In this document: positions 53,701 through 60,400 of the stretch, in pieces | How the letters are laid out: the number at the start of each line of letters is the position of its first letter | Position numbering within the stretch: the stretch's first letter is position 1 | Assembly: GCA_001602455.1 (NCBI GenBank) | Contig: CP012157.1 | Location: 863,733 to 927,732, forward strand | Direction: 5' to 3' | Source of the DNA: Betaproteobacteria bacterium UKL13-2 | GTDB taxonomy: Bacteria > Pseudomonadota > Gammaproteobacteria > Burkholderiales > Usitatibacteraceae | DNA length: 64,000 bases | Position numbers and translations under genes: made by a program | Notes under the pieces: model-generated | What the model saw: only the letters and a program-made list of their open reading frames with translations | Told to the model about the DNA's origin: nothing | Database searches by the model: none

Positions 53701-54335
53701 CGGCAGCGGCAGGGCCGCTACTGCCGGGTGCGGATATCTCGCCAGAACGCTTTGTATCGCGCATGATTGTGGGCGGCATCGGTTCACGGTTGGCGGGGGA
53801 CAAATTTGCTAACGGGGCAACGAGTGCGGCGTTTGCGTACCTCTTCAACGATTTGGGACGCGAGATGTACTCCGGTCAAGGGGATTATCCGAAAGAGGCG
53901 CAGCCGCGTGTAACGACTACGACGCGCGACATCAGCGCGATGCTCCCGGGAACAGATGCCGCAACGTCTGCTCAGGAATTTTGGATCGGGCAAAACAATC
54001 CATTAATGGGGACACTGGCGACGCTGTGGACACCGGATCATGCGTTGGGGACGTTGGGCAGCGCATCCATCATGCTCAGACTTGGCAGCGGCGTCAACAG
54101 CTTAGGACACGTCTCTGACTATGTGCGATTTGGTCCAACTAGGGTCCCCAACCAGTTGATCTATGGAGAGGGGGTAGCAGGTTCTACTCGCGCACTTGCG
54201 CTGAAGGGCGGGGGAACCAACCCTGCGACTGGCTTTACGCTGCCGTATCACTTTCACGTTCACCGGTTCAACCTCACTCAGCCAAGTACTTGGTTCCGCT
54301 ACACTCCAACCCTTCCGGCAGGCAAAGGAGGCTAG
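41757..54335 (+). CDS. Giant SpvB/TcdB-like RHS polymorphic toxin
   Basis: A 4192-residue protein from ATG 41757 (Sec signal peptide ending VWAQS; the frame is open from 41625). Domains by residue: repeated bacterial Ig-like modules (20-1370), RCC1-like repeats with CWGxNxxGQLG (1380-1730), another Ig module, an SpvB-type domain starting near GQASVSDSGGASYS (1935-2260), FG-GAP repeats DFNGDGRTD (2260-2700), a TcdB middle-like region (2730-2820), YD repeats (2965-3615) and the RHS core with DHLGSTVAITDENG and GRLYDPITGRMMSADP (3740-3860). After DPSGFSWW comes a variable tip of ~330 residues ending with HFHVHRFNL. The tip activity is not recognised. Sec export, not T6SS, is implied by the signal peptide. 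Confidence 0.88.
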   Translation: MQAFARLLMTFVALFTSLILTASVWAQSITADPTTVAAPAGSTGSTTISWGTGVPGPTTVTVSMNGGTEAVVAQTLNGGTSLASWIQPGNSYVFRLYGCTLDWEGFPVCDGSYIASVTVYGVFAPPVSASITQSVPTTEAGTAYTINWSSTNATSCAVEYRRMAVDAGFVFFSSLVNGSLSPSPTVLGEHIWRITCQGAGGPAVSSFSHQVVALPQAQSITFGALSAQTLGALPVTLTASASSGLPITYTSNSPNVCTVSGTSVTLVATGTCSITASQAGNATYAAAQPVTQTFTVSQTCPTISNFAWTPAKVVAGSLSKLTFDIANSNGAGRLACSGAFNFVIDPYANTNFNANYPNSTSGLGGQTFTCTITARQSSCADTSETRTLTIEPGIAQTITGFDPATPISFSTGGTFTLSATGGASGNPVTFASTSPTICTVSGTTATIVSAGTCILTANQAGNATYSAAPQVSATVVINKVAQTISFAALADRELGSLPFTVSATASSGLAVSFSSLTTPVCTVSANMVTLVTTGTCTIAANQAGNTNFNAAPQVSQSFKVSAAQVTANISQNLDTTTAGQVYVVTWNSTNATSCVVDYQRNDESPWPILSYATSGSITLTTAMVGTVLFRTTCQGVGGPSGNTISHTVKPAGGAAPTVKLDSNPLVTFVSANAATITLTGSANDSNGTIARLDLFVDTNPGSGNFALIDTKLPGTASATYSFSYSAMPGNYAFMLRATDNDGNLVQSSIITVSVTALIAQTITGFNPATPISFSTGGTFTLSATGGASGNPVVFASTTPTICTVSGTTATIVSAGTCILTANQAGNATYSAAPQVSATVVIKASQTISFAALTGRALGSAPFTVSATASSGLAVSFSSLTTPVCTVSANMVTLVTTGTCTIAANQAGNTNFNAAPQVSQSFTVSAALIAQTITGFAPATPISFSTGGIFTLSATGGASGNPVTFASTSPTICTVSGTTATIVSAGTCILTANQAGNATYSAAPQVSATVVINKVAQTISFAALDGRALGRAPFTVSATASSGLAITYTSNSTDVCTVSGASVTLVATGICSITASQAGNATYAAAQPVTQTFTVSQTCPTISNFAWTPAKVVAGSLSKLTFDIADSNGAGRLACSGAFNFVIDPYVKMNFNSNFPTSTSGLGGQTFTCTITARQSSCADTSETRTLTIEPGLIAQTITGFDPATPVNYTVNGTFTLSAKGGASGNPVTFATTTTAICTVAGATVTMVTLGTCKLKADQAGNATYSAAPSVTKDVVLSLTPPAISFVSPAENAVLTAGASQNIAIRLGGGNMAVKDVFFSVISGTPPKEDLICNLKGSNALGNYSCIWESVTLGLSKIRARVVAIDGTTTNAYLDVKGVASTVASLSVGHQHACVVTAAGGVKCWGYNEFGQLGNGMTAQTQNVPVDVVGLTSQVAVVEASRTHTCVITDTGGVKCWGKNDYGQLGNGTTNASLTPVDVVSLSNGVLALAAGYNHTCALLAGGEVRCWGGNVLGGEIGDGMGLTQLTPKTVSGFGPGAGVKEIRSGGSHTCAVTSADGVKCWGGNTGGQLGGGTTNVAYVPVDVTSHGSGVFIADGGEDSSCSLTTAGGVRCWGKNDFGQLGNDTQIGSLVPVNVTGLGSGVVGLTVGRYTACSVTSESGVKCWGFNNGSSLKAPQTVTGTAPSIIDIGAGNGFVCTLSADGLVQCWGSNTYGQLGDGGSNDASTPRTVVGLPSSPNSPQTISFAALTERALGSAPFTVSATASSGLAVSFSSLTTSVCTVSANTVTLVTAGTCTIAANQAGNANFNVAPQVSQSFTVAPSPNPSMPTVTLSASGFPYIAPASATLSLSTDGASLNAGETITQVQWYQNGSLIDTTSNPTGLSWQKTLSNLASGSYTLYAMVATSAGRIATSNSVQVVVSPSEATAPQVCQPEQTGTIPGATAGQASVSDSGGASYSIAITVPPGTAGLVPSIGISYSSQGGNGPLGVGWGLQGLSSIHRCPQTLYSDNARGKISYDHNDRFCMDGMRLVPIGALFGGTEYRTEKETYTRVVGYPAAGVSGPAYFRAWTKDGKILTFGNSADSALQPSAPPVALGTVYKVWAVNRVEDRSGNFMTYGYTNDGGNLLPDEVNYTGNTNGIAPYAKVKFVFEARGVDDQTLLFDSVGTTSKLTKRLARIETSADGVAVKQIKLAYANSVATFRTTLQSVQECSGDDVTCLQPTTFVASTTAGAMNSFAAPFYRAVTVVQPFPNSGSLRQPFAADFNGDGRTDYLYQDASEAWVICFAKTTADGFDCSKVGNFPALPPSDENGNALRYIIEVGDFNGDGKADVLVYPSPIGYQNDGGGTGGVAGEPQSDTQAKSSATNSAVDPANISGSGLYRVKPGRVTATKAELLAARARAASDRLSARVAAVALDEWQLCLATGTTLNCQPKTLVDPGRDGPTLDLEIKSATGDFNGDGRTDLLLGQLGDYNYPAGWKTCAPNNAGNFDCVTQPSLLPGGLPRTLQVGDLNGDGRADLLAWKPLNGNAYALNDKFVSCLSNSNGGAITFNCLPETAIFHTLADFGIATSDFNGDGSSDLLFYPLNPTAPVTQSYHVCLGRGDGTYIMPAGFNAYGNTCSAWTPPYTGASRDRVHLIGDFNGDGRSDIVIFKKLGNDYFTDQICTSTGTKFVCVDDASPNKRSILYYKISGDFNGNGTTDLLFADDFVWSNPLGTAATGTQLGPQDALGTVTNGLGSDIKFDYLPITNTAVYAKASTPATYPIVDVQMPLYVVSALRNTAGGAFPNYLTTYTYRGLQADTRGGGFSGFASRTSHDPQAQICSQTDTQTDWANRRIGATSVSLKSYQSVATLGTCAATGGFLNRVTHSWSARVQQTGVYENFVVASSEEKSNLNGTQLPTTTTQTPLANIDAFGNVLYTFSSTPEAVGAAGVYSKATTSTYLNNAADWILGRLQTAEVTSAVPYTTLNSNPTRRSSYTYNATTGLLTNETVEPQAGAGSSAYLSTTYTYDIFGNRESANVVGLGVNRTSISRYCSAATAASHAGCTRNGRFPTSLENALGHQEVRTYDTRFGAVIGVTDANGLSASSLIDRMGRKFCETRADGAQTSTRWLSGGDGASSGGNAYYAVTTDSSGASGQQHFDLLNREVAVKSTTFAGGLATATTSFDGRGRKATVTRPVGAATGTTTFSYDDLNRVIAETGPGTASASMTYAGLVSTVTRASSAGNQTTTTHSNVRGEVVRVIDPRNGELRLQYDHHGNLERKSTQVGLDGTATGVGSNISDTTITYNVRGQKLTLTDPDTGTTTYSYNGAGELLSQTDAAYRSTSMTYDVLGRMRTRVDPNYNTTWLYDSTDGTANGSHCSNTAAGINNGKSRGRLCAVTSNDGNTSHTYDALARLSTSTQSVALTGRSYTQAVSYDGLSRVKRIVYPVTGLTLQNNYNSVGYLQTITEPANGSKVHWQALGRFDDGQISQMQYGINASTGGVFTSTRSYDSQGRISGISTIPTAGAGGGSTAIQNASFTFDAIGNLTSRSDSAAGVSLAPENFTYDLLNRLTSVSGGAGANKTHTYDSFGNLTTRTDTGSYTYQAGTHRLSQVTGGIATGNTVQSYTYNGAGDITQISGGNINGGGIRTITPSAFSVPLAISQPSSNHTNGTLSIQYGYTGDRVRLTERRPNRPTATPSNQHVNLTTYLLAGATALFEEDRLGAGNSSEPFRYRYKHSINTPEGTVSIVVIDAPWGGSGSSSMRSDRTFHRDHLGSTVAITDENGTDFLGYDAWGKRRNANGQDNNIAAWVGLSSKTDRGYTGHEHIDDIGLIHMNGRLYDPITGRMMSADPIIQAPYLLQNYNRYSYVMNNPLSLTDPSGFSWWTRWRRPLLAIAVAWAIGPAGFWSQTGGIMGNAFASTMAAGFASGGIMGGNIESALQGAFTAAMFYGVGEISGMHTPGVEKGFLSNAHIAQTFGHAVVGCVSASIAGGSCGSGAASAGFAAAAGPLLPGADISPERFVSRMIVGGIGSRLAGDKFANGATSAAFAYLFNDLGREMYSGQGDYPKEAQPRVTTTTRDISAMLPGTDAATSAQEFWIGQNNPLMGTLATLWTPDHALGTLGSASIMLRLGSGVNSLGHVSDYVRFGPTRVPNQLIYGEGVAGSTRALALKGGGTNPATGFTLPYHFHVHRFNLTQPSTWFRYTPTLPAGKGG
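42946..47215 (+). repeat. Intragenic repeats coding for Ig-like modules
   Basis: Near-identical DNA blocks recur. The QTITGFDPATPISFS module lies at about 42946, 44035 and 44536; the QTISFAAL module at about 43200, 44290, 44810 and 46973. A longer block with CPTISNFAWTPAKVV at about 42650 recurs at 45046. Such identity favours length change by recombination. Confidence 0.8.
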
Positions 54336-54336
54336 T

Positions 54337-54642
54337 ATGCGATATGCTATTTTCGAGCGCAGCAGGGACTTTCCGGACGAGCCAGAGCGCACAGGCGTGG
54401 CGTTCGTCGTAGCAGAAATAGACGAGACGGGGCTCGTTCGGCGGGAGGTCGGCATCTCACGTTCGGGCTCAATTGCCTACAAGGTACCAGGGTCATCTAC
54501 ACCTTTTGGCTCTAGGGGCATGTTCGATTTAGTGATGTTCAACATTGCAGCTATCGAACCAGATTTGTCGGCCTCTGATTTCGAAGACCTATTCCGTCTA
54601 GATGCGAATGAGAAAGCGCCAAGGTTCAGCGCTCGAGGATGA
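54337..54642 (+). CDS. Candidate immunity protein of RHS tip 1
   Basis: A 101-residue acidic cytoplasmic protein one base after the RHS stop, with a strong GGAGG ribosome site inside the RHS 3' end. I do not recognise the family. Position and size are as expected for a cognate immunity protein. An IS4 remnant begins about 17 nt downstream. Confidence 0.65.
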   Translation: MRYAIFERSRDFPDEPERTGVAFVVAEIDETGLVRREVGISRSGSIAYKVPGSSTPFGSRGMFDLVMFNIAAIEPDLSASDFEDLFRLDANEKAPRFSARG

Positions 54643-55390
54643 ATCCAATAAAAGCAATAGGGTGTTGTCGGGTCAAGATATCGACGCCACGCGCCAACAG
54701 CATGGCAATGGTGAAGTAAGTGCAGTGATAGCGATCCACCAAAATCACGTCTCCACTGTCGAGCTGTAGCATCAGTTCACGAAATAGCGCTTGCTCGCCA
54801 CTACCCTTGCCCTTGGTGGACCCCATCGCGACACCGAGCACCGCACCGGTGGCCAAGGAAAGGAGGCCGACGAGTTGTGCGAACGGGAATCCTAGTCCTG
54901 GTGCTTGTTCGCCGCTTTGTGGATATGCCGCTTGATTGGCCGGTGTATCCGGCATCGAGACGGTGGTGCCATCCAGGAGCTTGACGCGCCGCCCTCGCCA
55001 GCGCCATTGACTCGGTGCGGATTGCTCCAGACGCTCTCCAATGGTCGCGCTCAGCTGTTCTACCAGCGAAATCGGTAACCGCTGGCGCGCTTTGCAGTAA
55101 GGGCCGGTGTTGAGGCTGCAAGGGGCTTGATCCCGCGCATGGCGTGCACTCAGGTATCGGGCGACGGCATCTTGGCACGCGCCATCCGCAGACAGACTCT
55201 GCTCAATGAATAGCCCCAGTGTCGTCAACGGTGGGTAGAGCCGGTCACGGTAGCTGCCGACCTCAAGATTAACAATCGATTGCAGCCGCGCCAGTGGTAT
55301 TGCCTCGCTCATTGCCGCGCCGGGGGCTTCGGCGACAAACTGCTTGAAACGAAAAATGCTCGACTGTAGGCGTTTTTTTGGTATCGTCAC
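54626..55390 (-). pseudogene. IS4-family transposase, 3'-truncated copy C
   Basis: The N-terminal ~243 residues match copies A and B (first two Asp regions present, including ILVDRY). After TRQH the frame leaves the IS and ends with foreign residues, so the YREK part is lost. Confidence 0.88.
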
Positions 55391-55514
55391 ACATGGCTGA
55401 TCCTTTCTGTTTTGACGTTGATGTTGGACACCAGCATCTTAACAAGTGAAGGCTCTCAGCCAGCTTTCTTTCCATGCGCTTTCATGGCAGAAATCGCTTA
55501 AGGTAGTGCCATGA
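54660..55514 (-). mobile_element. IS4-family remnant, copy C
   Basis: It corresponds to 3178-4032 of copy A (855 bp). The right terminus GGTAGTGCCATGA is intact and flanked by GTGTCTGACCCC, an inverted REP core. The left 664 bp were deleted. Confidence 0.88.
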
Positions 55515-55743
55515 GTGTCTGACCCCAATTTACTCACCTTCTAATAGTAAGGGTCAAAGACAAAAAGAATCACATAATTTACCTATTCACAATGGAAGTC
55601 ATGAACCATGGAATAAACACGCAGAGAATATATTGAATAGTAAATTAGATAAACTAATTAATATATATTGTAGTATAGATAATGTGCCAGGTCATGTGCT
55701 TATAAAAAGGGTAAATGGGGTCAGACACCATTTAAAATGGTAG
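55515..55743 (+). pseudogene. AT-rich orphan tip resembling an AHH/HNH nuclease
   Basis: A frame without an ATG runs from the IS end to TAG 55741. Codons from 55549 encode SHNLPIHNGSHEPWNKHAEN followed by ILNSKLDKL. The pattern LPxHxGxHxxW resembles the end of AHH-type HNH nuclease toxins. Base composition is far more AT-rich than its surroundings. The last residues are encoded by the REP of the RAYT unit. It is probably a displaced toxin tip. Confidence 0.4.
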
Positions 55744-56495
55744 AGTAGTGATCTCCAACTCGTCAAAATCCTCATGGCACGCCTTCCCCGCTACGTGATC
55801 CCCGGCCAGCCGCAGCACATCATCCAGCGCGGCAACAATCGTCAGGCTATTTTTGTCACCGATGACGACTTTCAGTTTTTTCGTGATGCCCTCGTCGAAG
55901 CGGCCGGGCGATTCGGGCTTGCGATTCACGCGTATGTGTGGATGACCAACCACATTCATCTGTTAGCGACGCCGACTTACGACGACAGTATTAGCAAGAT
56001 GTTTCAGTCAGCAGGTCGCAAATATGTCCAGTACTTCAACTTTACGCATAAGCGCAGCGGCACCCTGTGGGAAGGCCGCTATCGGGCGACCGTTGTCGAT
56101 ACCGAGCAATATCTTTTAAAGCTCATGCGGTACATCGAAATGAATCCCGTGCGAGCCGGGATGGTGGAACAACCCCGGCAGTACAAATGGTCCAGCCATC
56201 GTCGTTATGCCTACGGCGAGGACGACTTAAACCTCAATTGGCTGATCGAGCATGATCAGTACGTTCAGCTTGCAAGAGACCCTTCCGAAAGGCGCGCCGC
56301 GTATCGGGCGTTGTTCCGAACGGAACTCGAAGCGGACGAACTTCGGGCCATTCGGGAGGCGAGCCATAAAGGTTGGGCTCTTGGCAGCGAGAGGTTTCGG
56401 CAAGAAATTGAAGCTTTGTCTGAACGACGCGCTTCACCGGCGGCTAGAGGAAGGCCGAAAAAGCCGGGGGGAGAAAATGGTGTCTGACCCCATTT
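55713..56495 (+). mobile_element. RAYT unit bounded by inverted REPs
   Basis: A 21-bp REP starting AAATGGGGTCAGACACCATT at 55713-55733 recurs inverted at 56475-56495, enclosing a single transposase gene. The core GGGGTCAGACAC is the same as in the REPs of the peptide array. Confidence 0.85.
55774..56487 (+). CDS. REP-associated tyrosine transposase (RAYT, Y1 family)
   Basis: A 237-residue HUH/Y1 transposase. The metal-binding HUH motif is in WMTNHIHLL. The nucleophile Tyr is likely in RYIEMNPVRAGMV, typical of the family. PGQPQHIIQRGNNRQ near the N-terminus is also diagnostic. These enzymes cut and join single-stranded REP DNA and are linked to REP dispersal. The stop codon lies inside the right REP. 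Confidence 0.93.
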   Translation: MARLPRYVIPGQPQHIIQRGNNRQAIFVTDDDFQFFRDALVEAAGRFGLAIHAYVWMTNHIHLLATPTYDDSISKMFQSAGRKYVQYFNFTHKRSGTLWEGRYRATVVDTEQYLLKLMRYIEMNPVRAGMVEQPRQYKWSSHRRYAYGEDDLNLNWLIEHDQYVQLARDPSERRAAYRALFRTELEADELRAIREASHKGWALGSERFRQEIEALSERRASPAARGRPKKPGGENGV

Positions 56496-56501
56496 TTACA
56501 T

Positions 56502-56924
56502 TCACACGGAGATACCGGACAAGTTGATGAACCGATCGTCGCCAAAGACTTGCCAAGCGCGCATCAGAATAACCTTGGTTGCCGGACCGGATAAGGTATC
56601 GTGCAGTCTATCAACCTCGGCTAACAGCATCACGTCGTCTGCCCCATAGCGATAGCCAAAGTTGGTGCGGCTAGCGCGGCTTCGCGGCGCAAGTGAACGT
56701 TCTTGCCGGAAGCGGGCAATGAGTTTGGTCAGATGCTGGCGGGTATAACCGCTAAGACGTAGCAGGTAGGCGAATAGCACACCGCGCTGTCCCTTCGTCC
56801 TTTCAAAATACCGGTGGCGCTTGAGTACGGTCGAGACGAACCCATAACGGACTGTTTTATCGGTGGGGAGGGAGAAGCCTACATCTGCGGTACCAGCCAG
56901 AAATTCTCGGATTTGCTCAATCAT
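56502..56924 (-). pseudogene. Truncated integrase-type transposase
   Basis: A 140-codon N-terminal part of a transposase with helix-turn-helix character (LRLSGYTRQHLTKLIARFRQ) and LAEVDRLHDTLSGPATKVIL, common in integrase-core transposases. It is cut at the RAYT right REP, so the DDE domain is absent. The DNA upstream of its start carries a direct repeat (CAGACGCAKATGCCGTTGGAA at about 56928 and 56964), perhaps subterminal binding sites. Confidence 0.55.
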
Positions 56925-56989
56925 TTCAGACGCAGATGCCGTTGGAAACGCAGTGCCCCTCTCAGACGCATATGCCGTTGGAAGAGGCT

Positions 56990-57283
56990 ACGGCTTGCCT
57001 TTTACAAGACCGCTCGTTAACATACGCTTAGAATCGGTATGTGACATACCCAAACAATATCGTGATAGAAATCCTCATTATCCACATGCAGGTGTTTGGT
57101 TTAAAAGAAACGTAAATCAATCTCACCCGCACCGCATTTCGACCTCATCTGGATCTGACCAACATGATTACTTCGATGTTTGAGCGCTTCGCGTCGTTGT
57201 TTGCGTCTATGTTTGCCACGGCGTCTGTTCATGCCAAGGCAGTTACTGCGCTACGTGCGCTGCCTGCACCGCGTCAGCGAGGT
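56990..57283 (+). other. Gene-poor remnant between transposase and mini-RAYT
   Basis: A lower-GC stretch with an open frame ending at 57183 (tail HYPHAGVWFKRNVNQ...DQHDYFDV). A second small frame from ATG 57164 runs into the REP at 57284. Neither matches a family I know. The first might be another toxin-tip relic; evidence is weak. Confidence 0.3.
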
Positions 57284-57416
57284 AAATGGGGTCAGACACC
57301 ATTTAAAATGGTAGAGTAGTGATCTCCAACTCGTCAAAATCCTCATGGCACGCCTTCCCCGCTACGTGATCCCCGGCCAGCCGCAGCACATGAGAAAATG
57401 GTGTCTGACCCCATTT
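57284..57416 (+). mobile_element. 133-bp internally deleted RAYT derivative
   Basis: Left REP (57284-57304), the RAYT 5' region and first ~15 codons, then an abrupt join (GCACAT/GAGAAAATGG) to the RAYT 3' end and right REP (57396-57416). It has the form of a non-autonomous element derived from the unit at 55713. Confidence 0.8.
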
Positions 57417-57420
57417 TTCC

Positions 57421-60400
57421 CGTAACGTGCTCTATACCTTTAGCAGCACGCCCGAAGCGGTTGGCGCGGCTGGGGTTTACAGCAAGGCTACCACCTCGAC
57501 TTACCTGAACAATGCCGCCGACTGGATTCTCGGCAGATTGCAAACGGCCGAAGTGACGAGTGCCGTGCCCTACACGACACTCAACAGCAACCCTACCCGC
57601 CGTAGTTCGTACACCTACAACGCCACCACAGGCCTGCTCACCAACGAAACGGTCGAGCCACAAGCTGGTGCGGGTTCATCAGCCTATCTCTCCACCACCT
57701 ACACTTACGACATCTTTGGTAATCGTGAGTCCGCCAACGTGGTCGGGCTAGGGGTGAATCGCACATCCATCTCGCGCTACTGCAGCGCCGCCACTGCCGC
57801 GAGCCATGCAGGGTGCACCCGCAATGGCCGCTTCCCCACCTCCCTTGAGAACGCCCTCGGACATCAAGAGGTGCGCACCTATGACACCCGCTTTGGTGCC
57901 GTGATTGGCGTGACGGACGCCAACGGCCTCAGTGCGTCGTCACTCATTGACCGTATGGGCCGCAAGTTCTGTGAAACCCGCGCTGATGGTGCGCAGACCA
58001 GCACGCGCTGGCTGAGTGGCGGAGACGGTGCATCCAGCGGTGGCAACGCCTACTACGCCGTCACCACCGATTCATCTGGTGCCAGTGGCCAGCAACACTT
58101 TGACTTGCTCAACCGCGAAGTCGCTGTGAAGTCCACCACCTTTGCCGGTGGCCTCGCCACCGCCACCACCAGCTTTGATGGCCGTGGCCGCAAGGCAACC
58201 GTCACCCGCCCTGTTGGTGCGGCCACCGGCACCACCACCTTTAGCTACGACGACCTCAACCGCGTCATTGCCGAAACCGGCCCCGGCACCGCCAGTGCCA
58301 GCATGACGTACGCAGGCCTGGTCAGCACTGTCACTCGCGCCTCGAGTGCGGGCAACCAAACCACCACCACCCACAGCAACGTGCGTGGGGAAGTGGTACG
58401 GGTGATCGACCCTAGGAACGGCGAACTCCGGCTGCAATACGACCATCACGGCAACCTCGAACGTAAATCCACCCAAGTTGGCTTGGATGGTACGGCGACC
58501 GGTGTGGGCAGCAACATCAGTGACACCACCATCACCTACAACGTGCGTGGCCAAAAGCTCACCCTCACCGACCCCGATACCGGCACCACCACCTATAGCT
58601 ACAACGGCGCAGGTGAACTGTTAAGCCAGACCGATGCCGCCTACCGCAGCACGAGCATGACCTATGACGTGTTAGGCCGCATGCGCACCCGCGTTGACCC
58701 CAACTACAACACTACTTGGTTGTACGACAGCACCGACGGAACCGCCAACGGCAGCCACTGCAGCAACACCGCCGCCGGTATCAACAATGGCAAAAGCCGG
58801 GGACGGCTGTGTGCGGTTACCTCGAATGACGGCAACACCAGCCACACCTATGACGCCTTGGCGCGCCTTTCCACCAGCACCCAGAGTGTTGCCCTCACCG
58901 GCAGGAGCTACACCCAAGCGGTGAGTTACGACGGCCTGTCGCGGGTCAAACGCATCGTCTACCCGGTCACCGGCTTAACACTGCAGAACAACTACAACAG
59001 TGTCGGCTACCTGCAAACCATCACCGAACCTGCCAATGGCAGTAAGGTGCATTGGCAAGCCTTGGGTCGCTTTGACGACGGCCAGATCAGTCAGATGCAA
59101 TATGGCATCAATGCCAGCACAGGCGGCGTCTTCACCAGCACCCGTAGTTATGACAGCCAAGGCCGCATCAGTGGCATCAGCACGATTCCTACTGCTGGCG
59201 CAGGTGGTGGCAGTACCGCCATCCAAAACGCCAGCTTCACGTTTGACGCCATCGGCAACCTGACCAGCCGCAGCGACAGCGCAGCCGGTGTCTCCCTCGC
59301 CCCAGAAAACTTTACCTACGACCTCCTGAACCGCCTCACGAGTGTCAGCGGTGGTGCTGGCGCCAACAAAACCCACACCTACGACAGCTTCGGTAACCTC
59401 ACCACCCGCACCGACACCGGCAGCTACACCTACCAAGCCGGCACCCATCGCCTACAGAATGTGACCGGTGGCATCGCCACCGGCAACACGGTGCAGAGCT
59501 ACACCTACAACGGTGCGGGTGACATCACCCAGATCAGTGGTGGCAACATCAACGGCGGTGGTACTAGGACCATCACCCCGTCTGCCTTCAGTGTGCCGCT
59601 GGCCATCAGCCAACCCTCCAGCAATCACACCAATGGCACCCTGAGCATCCAGTACGGCTACACCGGCGACCGTGTCCGGCTGACCGAACGCCGACCCAAC
59701 CGGCCCACGGCCACCCCGAGTAACCAACACGTCAACCTCACCACCTACCTGTTGGCAGGCGCAACCGCCTTGTTTGAAGAAGATCGGCTGGGGGCCGGCA
59801 ACAGCAGCGAGCCGTTCCGCTACCGATACAAACACAGCATCAACACCCCGGAGGGGACGGTCTCTATCGTCGTCATTGATGCACCGTGGGGCGGCAGTGG
59901 CAGTAGCAGCATGAGGAGCGACAGAACCTTCCATCGTGATCACCTAGGTTCCACCGTCGCCATCACCGATGAAAACGGCACCGAATTCCTAGGTTATGAC
60001 GCTTGGGGTAAACGCCGTAACGCCAATGGGCAGGACAACAACATCGCCGCATGGGTGGGGTTGAGCAGTAAGACCGACCGTGGCTACACCGGCCACGAGC
60101 ATATCGACGACATTGGTCTGATCCACATGAACGGGCGGCTGTATGACCCGATCACGGGCAGGATGATGAGTGCCGACCCGATCATCCAAGCACCGTATCT
60201 GTTGCAGAACTATAATCGCTACAGCTATGTGATGAACAACCCACTGAGCCTCACCGACCCGAGTGGGTTTAGTTGGTGGACGCGGTGGAGAAAGCCAATA
60301 CTAGCTATTGCGGCTGCTGCAATCATCGGGCCATGGGTCGGCAATCAAGTGATGTGGGCGTTAGCCCCGACGAGCGCGAATGCGGCGATGATTGGTGCAA

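Noticed and set aside
57164-57319. Small ORF of 51 codons before the mini-RAYT
   Set aside because: It runs into the REP, overlaps another frame and matches nothing known.
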